Notes under the pieces: generated by a model | Told to the model about the DNA's origin: nothing | Database searches by the model: none | The model's input: only the letters and a program-made list of their open reading frames with translations | NCBI GenBank assembly: GCA_900543625.1 | Contig: UQSF01000002.1 | Span: 62,001 to 126,000 of the forward strand | Direction: 5' to 3' | Origin: an uncultured Eubacteriales bacterium | GTDB taxonomy: Bacteria > Bacillota > Clostridia > Oscillospirales > Oscillospiraceae | Length of the DNA stretch: 64,000 bases | Translations under genes and position numbers: made by a program | Shown: positions 16,643-25,644 of the stretch, in pieces | Numbering within the stretch: the stretch's first letter is position 1 | Layout: each line of letters opens with the position of its first letter

Positions 16643-18508
16643 ATGATCGATCTATCCGTCCGCGGGCTCGTCAAGGGCTTTGAGCAGGGCAATGACATAT
16701 TAAAAGGTATCACATTTGACGTCAACGCCGGGGAGCGTGTGGGCATCCTCGGGCGCAACGGCTGCGGCAAGACGACGTTTTTCCGCATCCTCTCGGGCGA
16801 GCTGCAGCCCGACGCCGGCACCGTGTCCATCGCCGCCGGGCGGCGGCTGGGGCTGATCTCGCAGATCCCGGTCTACCCCGACGGCTGGACGACGGAGGAC
16901 GTGCTGCGTGAGGCGCACCGGCGTCTCTATGACATGGAGGCGCGCATGAACGAGCTGACCGCGCGCATGGCGTCCGACAATTCCCCCGCGCTGCTGGCCG
17001 AATACGACCGCCTGTCGGAAAACTTCCGCCGCCTCGGCGGGTACGACATGGAGCACGAGCGCAACCGCGTCGCCAACGGTCTGGACATCCCGGCCGCGAT
17101 GCGCGCGCAGCCGTTTGACTCGCTCTCCGGCGGGGAAAAAACGCGCGTGAACCTCGCGCGGCTCATCCTTGAGGACACGGATATCCTCCTGCTCGACGAG
17201 CCGACCAACCACCTCGATCTGCGCGCGACCGAGTGGCTCGAGGCGTACCTGCTGCATTTTCGCGGCACGGTGCTCGTCATCAGCCACGACCGGTATTTTC
17301 TCGACCGCGTCGTGCAGCGTTCGATCGACTTCACGTCCGGGCAGGCGGAGTTTTACAGCGGCAACTACAGCTTTTACGTCGTCGAGCGGCAGCGCCGCTT
17401 TGACGAGCAGCTCAAAAAATACGAGAAGGATCAGGCCAAGCTCCAGCAGCTCACGGAGGCGGCGGCAAAGCTGCACCTCTGGGCGTTCATGGGCAACGAC
17501 AAGCTGCACAAGCGCGCGTTTTCCATCGAAAAGCGCATGGAAAAGCTTGAGACGACCGCCCGGCCGACCGAGGCGCGCAAGCTCAATGTGCACTTCACCG
17601 CGCAGGAATTTCGCGGCGACGACGTGCTGACCATGGCGGGACTCGGCAAGCGCTACGGCGCGCGCACGCTCTTTCACGATCTCGACCTGACCGTGACCGG
17701 CGGCGAGCACATTGCCCTCATCGGCGACAACGGCGCCGGCAAGACAACGTTTTTGCGTCTCGTCATGAACGAGGAGACGCCGGACACCGGCTGGGTACAG
17801 CGCGGGCCGTCCGTGCGCACGGCATACCTGCCGCAGATCGTGCGCTTTGCCGTGCCGGAGCGCTCCATGCTCGACACGATGCTCTACGAGTGCAAGTGCA
17901 CGCCGCAGGAGGCGCGTGATCAGCTCGCCGCCTACGGCTTTTGCGGCGAGGACGTGCTCAAGCCCGTGTCGGCGCTCTCGGGCGGCGAGCTCTCGCGGCT
18001 GCGGCTGTGCATGCTCATGCGCCGGGAGATCAACTTCCTTATCCTCGACGAGCCGACCAACCACCTCGACATCGCCAGCCGCGAGTGGATCGAGGACGCG
18101 CTGAGCGACTACACACAGGCGCTGCTGTTCGTGTCGCACGACCGGTACTTCATCGAGAAATTCGCCAGTCGCATCTGGCTGCTCGAAAACGGCACGATCA
18201 CGGACTACCGCGGCACATATGAGGAGTTTCGCGCCTACCGCGCGCGCCAGACCGCCCTGCAGCAGACGGCCAAGGCCGTCGAGCGCGAAAAGAAGCCCAG
18301 ACCGAAACGCGCCCCGAACACCGCGCGTCAGCGTGAGCGCACGGAGCGCGACATCGAAAAGCTGGAGGCACAGCTCGCGGCGCTCGATGCCGAGAGCGAG
18401 ACCAACGCCACCGACTATCAGAAGCTCATGGAGCTCGACGAGCAAAAGCAGGCGCTCAACACGCAGCTCGAGGCGCTCTATGCGGCATGGGAGGCATTAT
18501 GCGACTGA
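16643..18508 (+). CDS. ABC-F family ATPase
   Basis: Soluble twin-ATPase that acts on the ribosome (translation factor or antibiotic protection); no membrane partner. 621 residues. First domain: GRNGCGKTT, LSGGEKTR, LLLDEPTNHLD. An interdomain linker with a charged helix pair (about 240-290) follows, then the second domain: GDNGAGKTT, LSGGELSR, LILDEPTNHLD. A Lys/Arg-rich region and coiled coil close the C-terminus (about 540-621), as in YdiF/Uup-type members. TTAGGAGT precedes the ATG; 14 bp after the PBP gene. Confidence 0.95.
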   Translation: MIDLSVRGLVKGFEQGNDILKGITFDVNAGERVGILGRNGCGKTTFFRILSGELQPDAGTVSIAAGRRLGLISQIPVYPDGWTTEDVLREAHRRLYDMEARMNELTARMASDNSPALLAEYDRLSENFRRLGGYDMEHERNRVANGLDIPAAMRAQPFDSLSGGEKTRVNLARLILEDTDILLLDEPTNHLDLRATEWLEAYLLHFRGTVLVISHDRYFLDRVVQRSIDFTSGQAEFYSGNYSFYVVERQRRFDEQLKKYEKDQAKLQQLTEAAAKLHLWAFMGNDKLHKRAFSIEKRMEKLETTARPTEARKLNVHFTAQEFRGDDVLTMAGLGKRYGARTLFHDLDLTVTGGEHIALIGDNGAGKTTFLRLVMNEETPDTGWVQRGPSVRTAYLPQIVRFAVPERSMLDTMLYECKCTPQEARDQLAAYGFCGEDVLKPVSALSGGELSRLRLCMLMRREINFLILDEPTNHLDIASREWIEDALSDYTQALLFVSHDRYFIEKFASRIWLLENGTITDYRGTYEEFRAYRARQTALQQTAKAVEREKKPRPKRAPNTARQRERTERDIEKLEAQLAALDAESETNATDYQKLMELDEQKQALNTQLEALYAAWEALCD

Positions 18509-19236
18509 AACGAAAATGTTCCACACTGATCGCGCTCCTGCTCATCCTTGCAGGCTGTGTGCTGCGCTTTGCCATGCCGGGGCACGACTATCTCGGCTAT
18601 CTGCTCTGGGGTATCGCCGTGCTGGTGTTTCTATTCCCGCGGCTGCCCCGCGTGGGGCGCGCCGTGCTGGGCGTGCTCGTGTGCGCGGGGCTGATCGTGT
18701 TCACGGTCTTTGAGATCCCCGTCGTGCGCGACGCACGCACGGACACCGACGCGCACCCCGACACGATCGTCGTGCTCGGCGCGGGCGTCAACGGCAGTAC
18801 GCCGTCGCTGTCGATGTGCAACCGGCTCGACGCGGCGCTCGCCTATCTGAACGCGAACCCCGCCGCCACGGTCATCGTCTCCGGCGGTCAGGGGCCGGGC
18901 GAGGATATCACGGAGGCCAAAGCCATGGCCGACTACCTCACGGCGCACGGCATCGACAGCGCGCGCATCGTGCAGGAGGACCGCTCGCGCACCACACGCG
19001 AGAACCTGGAAAATTCGTTTGCGATCCTCCGCGCACGCGGCGGTGACCCCGCCGACGGCGTCGGCATCGTGACGAGCGAATACCACCTCTACCGCGCCAA
19101 GCGCATGGCGCGCTCTCTGGGCGCTGATCCCGCCGGCATCGCCGCCGAGACCACTCTGCCGTCCATGCGCGTCAATTACTTCATCCGCGAGGCCGTCGCC
19201 GCCGCGTACATGCAGCTGGCCGGCACGCTCTACTGA
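18499..19236 (+). CDS. YdcF/SanA family (DUF218) membrane protein
   Basis: 245 residues. Two to three N-terminal transmembrane helices, then a DUF218 domain (about 85-240) with IVVLGAGVNG, VIVSGGQGPGEDITEA and GIVTSEYHLYRAKRMA. Family members are linked to envelope integrity; the reaction is not established. GGGAGG four bases upstream favours the ATG at 18499 over an in-frame ATG at 18487. It overlaps the ABC-F stop by 10 bp, inside the envelope-related plus-strand run. Confidence 0.88.
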   Translation: MRLKRKCSTLIALLLILAGCVLRFAMPGHDYLGYLLWGIAVLVFLFPRLPRVGRAVLGVLVCAGLIVFTVFEIPVVRDARTDTDAHPDTIVVLGAGVNGSTPSLSMCNRLDAALAYLNANPAATVIVSGGQGPGEDITEAKAMADYLTAHGIDSARIVQEDRSRTTRENLENSFAILRARGGDPADGVGIVTSEYHLYRAKRMARSLGADPAGIAAETTLPSMRVNYFIREAVAAAYMQLAGTLY

Positions 19237-19246
19237 GAGGAGCCCT

Positions 19247-19807
19247 ATGGAAAAAGTCAACGTATACGACTGGGACAAGACCATCTTCCCCGTGGACAGC
19301 ACGGTGGCATTCGTGCGCTGGTGTCTGCGCCGGCATCCCGGCGTGATCTGGCCGCTTTTGCGCACGCTCGCCCTGCTGCCGGGTTACTGGCTCGGCAAGA
19401 TCAGCAAGACCGCCGTCAAGGAGCGGATGTATGGCTTTCTGCGCCGCGTACCCGATGTAGACGCAGAGCTGGAGGCGTTCTGGTCAAAAAATTTCGACCG
19501 CGTAAACGCGTGGTATCTCGCGCAGCAGCGCCCGGACGACATCATCATCTCCGCATCGCCGGAGTTTCTCGTGCGCATCCCGGCGCAGAAGCTCGGCGTG
19601 CGGCTGCTGGCCTCGCGCGTGGACAGGCACACCGGCAAGACCGACGGGGAAAACTGCCATGGCGCGGAAAAGGTGCGCCGCCTGCACGAGACCTACCCCG
19701 ACGTAGAGATCGCGGAGTTTTACTCCGACTCCCGCAGCGACAGCCCGCTCGCGGAGCTGGCCGAGCACGCCTACCTCGTGCACGGGCAGGAACGCACGCC
19801 CTGGTGA
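19247..19807 (+). CDS. HAD superfamily phosphatase (HAD-IB, PSPase-like)
   Basis: 186 residues. The catalytic motif I is VYDWDKTIF (DxDxT-type: Asp8, Asp10), motif II is the Ser in IISASPEFL, and motif III/IV is the acidic AEFYSDSRSDSPL. The cap is helical, as in phosphoserine-phosphatase-like HADs. The substrate cannot be read from sequence; lipid or sugar phosphate would fit the envelope-gene context. GAGAGGAG precedes the ATG, 10 bp after the YdcF gene. Confidence 0.88.
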   Translation: MEKVNVYDWDKTIFPVDSTVAFVRWCLRRHPGVIWPLLRTLALLPGYWLGKISKTAVKERMYGFLRRVPDVDAELEAFWSKNFDRVNAWYLAQQRPDDIIISASPEFLVRIPAQKLGVRLLASRVDRHTGKTDGENCHGAEKVRRLHETYPDVEIAEFYSDSRSDSPLAELAEHAYLVHGQERTPW

Positions 19808-19824
19808 CACAAAGGAGGTTTACT

Positions 19825-20550
19825 ATGTATTCCGCATCTGATTATCGCAGCATGGCGCGCCGCGCGCTGAAAAACTTCTGGTGGCTGGCCGTCGGCGTGA
19901 CGCTGCTGGCGACCGTGCTCGGCGGCGGCACGTCGTCGCTGACCGTGTCGTTCCAGAACTCAGACGTCAGCCGGTACTACCCCGAGGCCATGCGCCGCTT
20001 CACGCACGTCCTTGTGCCAGTCGCCAGCGTGCTCGCCATGGGACAGTTTGTTCTCCGCGGCAGCATCTCGATCGGGCACGACCGCTTCTGCCTGAAGCTC
20101 GTTGACGGCGAGCAGGCGCAGTTTGACGACCTCTTTTCCGCCTTCGACATCTTCGGCAGCGCCTTCGTGCTCAACCTGCTCATCGCGCTCAAGGTGTTCG
20201 CGTGGTCGCTGCTGTTCGTCATCCCCGGCATCATCGCCGCATACCGCTACTCGATGGCGACGTATATCATGGCCGAAAACCCGACCATCGCGCCGACCGA
20301 GGCCATCGAGCGCTCCAAGGCGCTCATGGACGGGCGCAAGAGCGATCTATTCTGTCTGGATCTGAGCTTTTTCGGCTGGGCGCTGCTGACGGTGCTGACC
20401 GCCGGGATCGGGGCGCTGTGGCTTACGCCGTACATGGCCGTGTCACGCGCCGCGTTCTACCGCAGCCTGCCGCGCAGCATGGGCGACCGTGCACCCAACG
20501 GTTGGCAGCCGCAGTCCGGCGATCGACCCGACAGCAGCTGGCATCCATAA
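19825..20550 (+). CDS. DUF975 family integral membrane protein
   Basis: 241 residues, with five to six hydrophobic segments and the typical DUF975 N-terminus (SDYRSMARRALKNFWWLAV) plus the central block LLFVIPGIIAAYRYSMATYI and ALMDGRKSDLFCLDLSF. Function unknown; no transport or enzymatic motif. The ATG at 19825 has AAAGGAGG seven bases upstream; an in-frame opening farther upstream is only a shadow of the HAD gene. Last gene of the 13.6-20.6 kb run, ended by the hairpin at 20570. Confidence 0.9.
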   Translation: MYSASDYRSMARRALKNFWWLAVGVTLLATVLGGGTSSLTVSFQNSDVSRYYPEAMRRFTHVLVPVASVLAMGQFVLRGSISIGHDRFCLKLVDGEQAQFDDLFSAFDIFGSAFVLNLLIALKVFAWSLLFVIPGIIAAYRYSMATYIMAENPTIAPTEAIERSKALMDGRKSDLFCLDLSFFGWALLTVLTAGIGALWLTPYMAVSRAAFYRSLPRSMGDRAPNGWQPQSGDRPDSSWHP

Positions 20551-20569
20551 AACAAAGTCTGGGAAACAG

Positions 20570-20602
20570 TTTGTCCCCGGCAGCTGCGCTGCCGGGGACA
20601 AA
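20570..20602. terminator. bidirectional terminator between DUF975 and dus
   Basis: 15-bp perfect stem (TTTGTCCCCGGCAGC and complement, 3-nt loop) in a convergent junction. Confidence 0.8.
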
Positions 20603-20609
20603 CACATTT

Positions 20610-21566
20610 TCAGACGCGGTAGCCCGCATCCTCCCGCACCGGGCAGGACGCGAAGAGCTGGCGCACCGCGCTGTCATACTCCGTCATATCCTGTGCCTTG
20701 CGGATGCGGCGCAGCGGGCGCTCAGCGTCGGCAAAGCTGCAGCCGAGATAGCGCCACGCCTCCTTCATGCGAAACAGCAGCGCGCGCCGGTCGGGAATGC
20801 GCGCGCGCGTGGCAGCGTAGAGCCGGTCGTGAAACAGCTGCAGCTGCGCCGCCGTCGGCGCTTTGCCCGTGCGCAGCTGACCGATCAGGCCGGGATTGGC
20901 AGCCAGCCCGCGCCCGAGCATGATGCGCTCCACCGCCGGAAACCGCGCCTGAAATGCGTGCACGGCCGGCGCGTCGAACAGGTCGCCGTTGTAGCACACC
21001 GGTGCGCGGCTGTGCGCAAGCGCATAGGCGAACGCCTCCAGATCCGGCTGCCCGTGATACTGATCCGCCTGCACACGCGGATGCACGATCAGCTCGCGGA
21101 TCGGGTAGTCGTTGTAGAGCTCCAGCAGCGCGGGAAAGCCCTCCGCCGTCGTTTTGCCGAGGCGGGTCTTGACTGAGACCGGCAGCGGGCAGGCGGCAAA
21201 TACGGCATCAAAAAACTGCCGCAGCAGCTCCGGCTCCGTGAGCAGGCCCGCGCCTTTTTTCTTTGCCGTGACCGTGTTCGACGGGCAGCCGAGGTTGAAA
21301 TTCACCTCGTCGTAACCCATGTCCGCAAGCCGTCCCGCCATCCAGAGGAAATCCTCGGCGCAGTGCCCCATGAGCTGCGGCACGACGTGGATGCCCGCAT
21401 TGTGTGCCGGGTCGATCTCGCGCAGCTCGCGCGGGGAAAAGGTGCGGTTCGCCGTCGGCGAAAGAAAGGGCGTATAGTAGCTGTCCGCCGCGGGAAAGGT
21501 CTGCCGCTGCGCCTGCCGGAACAGGTCGCCGGTCACGCCCTCCATCGGCGCGCAGAGAAATTGCAT
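20610..21566 (-). CDS. dus: tRNA-dihydrouridine synthase
   Basis: Flavoenzyme reducing uridine to dihydrouridine in tRNA. 318 residues. N-terminal FMN-barrel motif APMEGVTGDLFR, the catalytic-Cys motif NFNLGCPSNTVTAKKKGAGL, the VSVKTRLG strand and the C-terminal GRGLAANPGLI and helical tRNA-binding domain. The start at 21566 is set by GAGGTG six bases upstream; long in-frame extensions are shadow. Which of the DusA/B/C positions it modifies cannot be told. Single gene with its own promoter. Confidence 0.93.
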   Translation of the reverse strand: MQFLCAPMEGVTGDLFRQAQRQTFPAADSYYTPFLSPTANRTFSPRELREIDPAHNAGIHVVPQLMGHCAEDFLWMAGRLADMGYDEVNFNLGCPSNTVTAKKKGAGLLTEPELLRQFFDAVFAACPLPVSVKTRLGKTTAEGFPALLELYNDYPIRELIVHPRVQADQYHGQPDLEAFAYALAHSRAPVCYNGDLFDAPAVHAFQARFPAVERIMLGRGLAANPGLIGQLRTGKAPTAAQLQLFHDRLYAATRARIPDRRALLFRMKEAWRYLGCSFADAERPLRRIRKAQDMTEYDSAVRQLFASCPVREDAGYRV

Positions 21567-21590
21567 CGTCATCACCTCATCGTTCGGCTC

Positions 21591-21619
21591 ATGATAGCGG
21601 AAAATCCGCCGCGCGTCAA
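21591..21619 (-). promoter_or_regulatory. sigma-70 promoter of dus
   Basis: TTGACG, 17 bp, TATCAT on the minus strand, 25 bp upstream of the ATG. Confidence 0.8.
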
Positions 21620-21714
21620 GCGCCGTCTGCATATCAGAATTATGTAAACCGAAGCCGGCGCATATCCGCGCTCCCCCGCGCATAGGATGAGGGCAGAAAG
21701 CCGGAGGTGGTACA

Positions 21715-22500
21715 ATGCACAAGGTACGCCAAGCCATCAGAAAACACCGAAAACTGCTGAGCGCGTGCGCAATGGTGCTGGCCATCGCGCTCATGTTCTG
21801 GGCGGTGAACAGTCCCGCGATCGTGGGCGTGAGCGCGGCCAAGCGCGTGCTGCCCATCTACAGTGTGCAGCGCGACGACCGCGTCGTGAGCCTGACGTTC
21901 GACGCGGCGTGGGGCAACGAGGACACGCAGACGCTCATCGACATCCTCGGCAAATACAACGTACACGCGACGTTTTTCGTCGTCGGCGAGTGGGTGGACA
22001 AATATCCGGAGTCGGTCAAGGCGCTCGCAGACGCGGGCAACGAGGTCATGAACCACTCGAGCACGCACCCGCACATGGCGCAGCTCAGCGCCGAGCAGAT
22101 CGAGGCGGAGGTCAACACCTGCGCCGACAAGATCAAAGCCGTCACCGGCACGCGCCCGACGCTGTTTCGCTGCCCCTACGGAGAGTACAACGACACCGTG
22201 ATCTCCGCGATCAACGCCCTCGGGATGCACGCCATCCAGTGGGACGTGGATTCGCTCGACTGGAAGGGGCTGAGCGGCGACGAGATCACCACGCGCGTGC
22301 TCACACGCGTGCAGCCGGGCAGCATCGTGCTGTTTCACAACGCGGCCGAGCACACGCCGGAGGCGCTGGCCGGGATCATTGAGGCGCTCATCGCCGACGG
22401 CTACACGATCCTGCCGGTCTCGCAGATGCTCCTGCCCGGCGACACGCACATCGACTCCAACGGGCGGCAGTGTCCGGCGGGCGCCGACGCGGGCACATAA
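21715..22500 (+). CDS. polysaccharide deacetylase (PdaB-like)
   Basis: 261 residues. An N-terminal transmembrane anchor (about 13-32) puts the NodB domain outside. Catalytic base motif SLTFDAAWGNEDT (TFD), metal site NHSSTHPHM (HxxxH-type), RCPYGEYND, and the late WDVDSLDW and LFHNA. Acts on N-acetyl groups of peptidoglycan or other glycan; PdaB-like proteins with this WGNEDT form are sporulation proteins, which fits the spore genes here. GGAGGTG precedes the ATG. No vegetative promoter was recognised upstream. Confidence 0.9.
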   Translation: MHKVRQAIRKHRKLLSACAMVLAIALMFWAVNSPAIVGVSAAKRVLPIYSVQRDDRVVSLTFDAAWGNEDTQTLIDILGKYNVHATFFVVGEWVDKYPESVKALADAGNEVMNHSSTHPHMAQLSAEQIEAEVNTCADKIKAVTGTRPTLFRCPYGEYNDTVISAINALGMHAIQWDVDSLDWKGLSGDEITTRVLTRVQPGSIVLFHNAAEHTPEALAGIIEALIADGYTILPVSQMLLPGDTHIDSNGRQCPAGADAGT

Positions 22501-22506
22501 ACCAGA

Positions 22507-22540
22507 CAACGAAAGCGGGAGCTGCGCCCCGCTTTCGTTG
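22507..22540 (+). terminator. intrinsic terminator of the deacetylase gene
   Basis: 13-bp stem (CAACGAAAGCGGG and complement, 8-nt loop). Its right arm touches the -35 of the following promoter. Confidence 0.8.
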
Positions 22541-22566
22541 CATTTTGCGCGCAAAAACGCTATAAT
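22538..22566 (+). promoter_or_regulatory. promoter of the NYN-LOTUS gene
   Basis: Perfect TATAAT at 22561 with a weak -35 (TTGCAT) 17 bp upstream. Confidence 0.6.
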
Positions 22567-22609
22567 GAAGAAAAAATCTCTGCCATACGGCAGCTCAGGA
22601 GCAACATAT

Positions 22610-23455
22610 ATGGAAAACTTTCAGAAAATCGCCGTCTTGATCGACGCCGACAACACGCAGCTGACCAAGCTCGAGGCCGTGCTGCACGAGGTATCGACCT
22701 ACGGCCGCATCGTTGTGAAAAAAGCCTATGGCAACTGGCGCAAGGACTCGCTGAAAAACTGGGAGTCGGAGCTCAAGCGCCTCGCCATCCGCGCCGAGCA
22801 GCAGTTTGACTACGTCGCCGGAAAGAACACGACCGACATCGCCATGGTCATCGGCGCGATGGATCTGCTGCACACGAATATGTATGACGCGCTCGTGCTC
22901 GTGTCGAGCGACAGCGACTTCACGCCGCTGGCCATCCGGCTGCGCGAGTCGGGGCTGTACATCATCGATGCGGGCGTGACGACGACGCCGGAGTCATTTA
23001 AGAACGCGTGCGACGACTTCATCCTCATCGACTACCTCGCCAAGGCGGACGACAAGCCCGCCGTTGAGCACACGGCCGAGCCCGCCGCCAAAAAGCCCGC
23101 AGCGCGCAAGGCGAAAAAGACCACCCGCAGCACGAAAAAACCCGTCGAGCCCACACCGGCCGCCGAGCCGGAGCCGGCACCGGCCCCCGAACCCGAACCG
23201 GCGCCGAAAAAGCCCGACATCCGCGAGATCCACAACCTGCTGCACATCGCCTCTGAGAAGTATCAGGACGCCGACGGCTTTGTCAACGTCAGCTCCTCGG
23301 GGCTGTACATCAAGCGCGTCAAGCCCGACTTCAACGTCCGCGCCTACGGCTACAGCAAGCTGCCGGAGCTGCTGGCAGCCTTCCCGAACAAGTACCAGAT
23401 CAAGCGCTACGAGGGTAAGGGCGGCGCGACGATCATCGCCTATAAATGCCTGTAA
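22610..23455 (+). CDS. NYN (PIN-like) nuclease with C-terminal LOTUS/OST-HTH domain
   Basis: 281 residues. The NYN domain (about 1-140) has the acidic metal-site motifs IAVLIDADNTQ, DIAMVIGAMDLL and LVSSDSDFTPLAIRLRESG, as in LabA/MARF1 ribonuclease domains. A Lys/Ala/Pro/Glu linker (about 150-205) leads to a C-terminal LOTUS/OST-HTH-like domain (about 208-281: REIHNLL, GYSKLPELLAAFPNKYQI), a proposed RNA-binding winged helix. Likely cytoplasmic RNA processing; target unknown. The start at 22610 has CAGGAG eight bases upstream. Stands alone. Confidence 0.88.
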   Translation: MENFQKIAVLIDADNTQLTKLEAVLHEVSTYGRIVVKKAYGNWRKDSLKNWESELKRLAIRAEQQFDYVAGKNTTDIAMVIGAMDLLHTNMYDALVLVSSDSDFTPLAIRLRESGLYIIDAGVTTTPESFKNACDDFILIDYLAKADDKPAVEHTAEPAAKKPAARKAKKTTRSTKKPVEPTPAAEPEPAPAPEPEPAPKKPDIREIHNLLHIASEKYQDADGFVNVSSSGLYIKRVKPDFNVRAYGYSKLPELLAAFPNKYQIKRYEGKGGATIIAYKCL

Positions 23456-23507
23456 TATTGAGCATTCAAAAGTCTGATAAGAATGCGTTCAGATTTCAAA
23501 ATATCTC

Positions 23508-23536
23508 TTGACTTTTGCTGCCGCGCGCGCTAAAAT
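23508..23536 (+). promoter_or_regulatory. sigma-70 promoter of the IT-superfamily transporter
   Basis: TTGACT, 17-bp GC-rich spacer, TAAAAT; predicted start near 23543, giving a leader of about 105 nt. Confidence 0.82.
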
Positions 23537-23542
23537 TCCTAT

Positions 23543-23647
23543 CCTGTTCAGGGGAAACACCGCCGCAAAGCAATCGTTTCTTTCTTCGCTGCCCTGCGCC
23601 TGCGACCCCCGCAAAATTCAGGTAAGGCAGAAAGAAGGTCTTTTTCT
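23543..23647 (+). promoter_or_regulatory. possible structured 5' leader of the transporter mRNA
   Basis: The 105-nt leader contains CCUG-UU-CAGG near its start and a long hairpin CUGCC...GGCAG with inner CCUG/CAGG and UGCG/CGCA pairings close to the ribosome site. It does not match a riboswitch class I can name. Confidence 0.3.
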
Positions 23648-25012
23648 ATGACTGCTCAAATCTTTGCCGCCGTCATCTTCGTCGGCATGTTTGCGCTCAT
23701 CATCATGGACAAATTCGAGCGTCAGTATGTCACGCTCGGCAGCGCGGCGCTCGTGCTCGTGGTCGTGTTCGGCATCTGTATGCACAGCTGGGACGCGATC
23801 AAAAACGCGCTGAATCTCGGCGCGATCTTCCGCACCGACTTCTGGTACGGCGCCTCGGAGAGCGCAAGCTCCGGCGTCAACTGGTCGACCATTTTCTTCA
23901 TCACCGGCATGATGATCATGGTCAAAGGGCTCGGCAAATCCGGGTTTTTCCGCTGGCTGTGCCTGTCGCTGGCCAAAGCCACGCACTACCACGTTGTGCC
24001 GCTGCTGGTGTGCTTCATGGCCATGGCCGCGTTTCTGGCCATGTTCATCGACAGCATCACGGTCGTGCTGTTTCTGGCGACCGTCACGCTGGAGCTGGCG
24101 CAGATCCTGTGCTTTGACCCCGTCCCGATGATCCTGTCGGAGGTCTTTTGCGCGAACCTCGGCGGCGCTGCCACCATGTGCGGCGATCCCCCCAACATCA
24201 TCATCGGCACGGCACTCGGCTATACGTTCACGGACTTCATCCAGAACACCGGCGTGATCGTCGGCATCTGCTTTGTGTTCGTGCTGCTGTTTTTCTGGCT
24301 GTGCTTCCGCAAGCCGCTCAAGGCGAGTGAGGCTGCCCGTCCGGCTGATGCCGTCTGTCCCGCCCCGGCGACCGCCATCGCCGACCGCAAGGCGTTCATC
24401 GCGGATGTGGTCGTGTTTCTCATCGCGGTCGCGCTGCTTGTGACACACGCGCAGACCAGGCTGACCGTCGCGTGCATCGGCGTGATCGTCGCAGCGCTGA
24501 CGCTGCTCGTGACCGTGTGCACCAACGGCAGCACCGGCGTGAAGGAAGTGCTGCGCGGCGTGGACTACAAGACGCTGCTGTTTTTCATCGGCCTGTTCAT
24601 CTCCGTCGCGGGACTGGAGCAGACCGGCGTGCTCAAGCTCATCGCGCAGTTCATCTCGAGCATCAGCGGCGGCAGCATCAAGGCCGTCATCGTCATCATC
24701 CTGCTGCTCTCGGCCGTGTGCAGTGCGCTGATCGACAACATCCCGTTCGCGGCCACCATGGTGCCGGTCATTCAGTCCATCGCGGCGACGCAGGGCATGG
24801 ATCTGCGCGTGATCGCCTGGGCACTCTCGCTCGGCACCGACCTCGGCGGCAACGCCACGCCCATCGGCGCGTCGGCCAACGTCGTGGCCACATCCGTGTC
24901 GGCCAAGAGCGGCCACCCCATCAGCTGGGGCAAATACTGCAAATACTGCGTTCCGGCCACCGTACTGGTCATTGCGGTCTCGCTGGGATGCCTGTTTCTG
25001 AGATACCTGTGA
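23648..25012 (+). CDS. SLC13/ArsB-type (IT superfamily) transporter
   Basis: 454 residues, about 11-12 transmembrane helices in two inverted halves around a soluble loop (about 222-250). Signature segments: FIDSITVVLFLATVTLEL, the loop GGAATMCGDPPNIIIGTALG in half one, and LIDNIPFAATMVPVI with LGGNATPIGASANVVA in half two. This pattern is shared by NhaD, CitM, ArsB and Pink-eyed-like carriers, so the substrate (Na+/H+, dicarboxylate or oxyanion) is undecided. A cytidylate-kinase-like gene follows 29 bp later. Confidence 0.88.
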   Translation: MTAQIFAAVIFVGMFALIIMDKFERQYVTLGSAALVLVVVFGICMHSWDAIKNALNLGAIFRTDFWYGASESASSGVNWSTIFFITGMMIMVKGLGKSGFFRWLCLSLAKATHYHVVPLLVCFMAMAAFLAMFIDSITVVLFLATVTLELAQILCFDPVPMILSEVFCANLGGAATMCGDPPNIIIGTALGYTFTDFIQNTGVIVGICFVFVLLFFWLCFRKPLKASEAARPADAVCPAPATAIADRKAFIADVVVFLIAVALLVTHAQTRLTVACIGVIVAALTLLVTVCTNGSTGVKEVLRGVDYKTLLFFIGLFISVAGLEQTGVLKLIAQFISSISGGSIKAVIVIILLLSAVCSALIDNIPFAATMVPVIQSIAATQGMDLRVIAWALSLGTDLGGNATPIGASANVVATSVSAKSGHPISWGKYCKYCVPATVLVIAVSLGCLFLRYL

Positions 25013-25041
25013 CCCTACTTTGAGAAAGGCGGTAACGCATC

Positions 25042-25635
25042 ATGAAGCAAATCATCGTGACCGTCGGCCGTGAACACGGCAGCGGCGGCAAGTACATCGC
25101 CGAACAGATCGCGAAGCAGCTCGGCATCGCGTTTTATGATAAGGAGCTGCTGCTGGCCAGTGTCTTCAACGCCGAGGACGCCGCGCGCTATGACGAGAAG
25201 CCGGTGCACCTGCTGTGGTCGCGCCGCATCGGCGAGAACTTCAACGCGCCGGAGGATGCCCTCGCACGCGAGACGTTCGAGCACATTCAGGAGCTTGCCG
25301 ACAGCGGCGAGTCGTTCGTCGTGCTCGGCCGGTGCTCGGATTATGTGCTGCGCGCCAACCCGAACGCCGTGCACCTGTTCATCGCCGGAAAGCCCGACGT
25401 GAAGCGCCGGCGGCTCATGGAGGAAAAATCCCTCACGGCCGATCAGGCGGCGCAGGAGATGCGCCGCGTCGACCGCGACCGCAAGGCCTACCACAACTAC
25501 TACTGCGACACGAAGTGGGGCGATGCGCGCGGCTACGACCTCGTCGTCAACAGCGGCAAGCTCGGCATCGAGAAAACCGTCGACACGCTCGTGAACTACG
25601 TGCGTGCCTATCAGGCGAAAAACGAAACCGAATAA
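25042..25635 (+). CDS. cytidylate kinase-like family protein
   Basis: 197 residues, Cytidylate_kin2 family. N-terminal P-loop GREHGSGGKYIAEQIAKQLG and the lid helix VDRDRKAYHNYYC. The true Cmk substrate-recognition segment is not evident. Members often follow ion or organic-acid transporters in Clostridia, as here (29 bp after the IT-superfamily gene), so a signalling or transporter-linked role is possible; the phosphate acceptor is unknown. AAGGCGGT lies about 11 bases before the ATG. Confidence 0.87.
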   Translation: MKQIIVTVGREHGSGGKYIAEQIAKQLGIAFYDKELLLASVFNAEDAARYDEKPVHLLWSRRIGENFNAPEDALARETFEHIQELADSGESFVVLGRCSDYVLRANPNAVHLFIAGKPDVKRRRLMEEKSLTADQAAQEMRRVDRDRKAYHNYYCDTKWGDARGYDLVVNSGKLGIEKTVDTLVNYVRAYQAKNETE

Positions 25636-25644
25636 ATCACGCGG

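Noticed and set aside
23543..23647. Possible c-di-GMP-I riboswitch (segments like GGGAAAC, CGCAAAGC and CAGGTAAGG)
   Set aside because: The spacing leaves no room for the conserved P2 hairpin and the second stem lacks the expected tetraloop/receptor; the similarity is only fragments.
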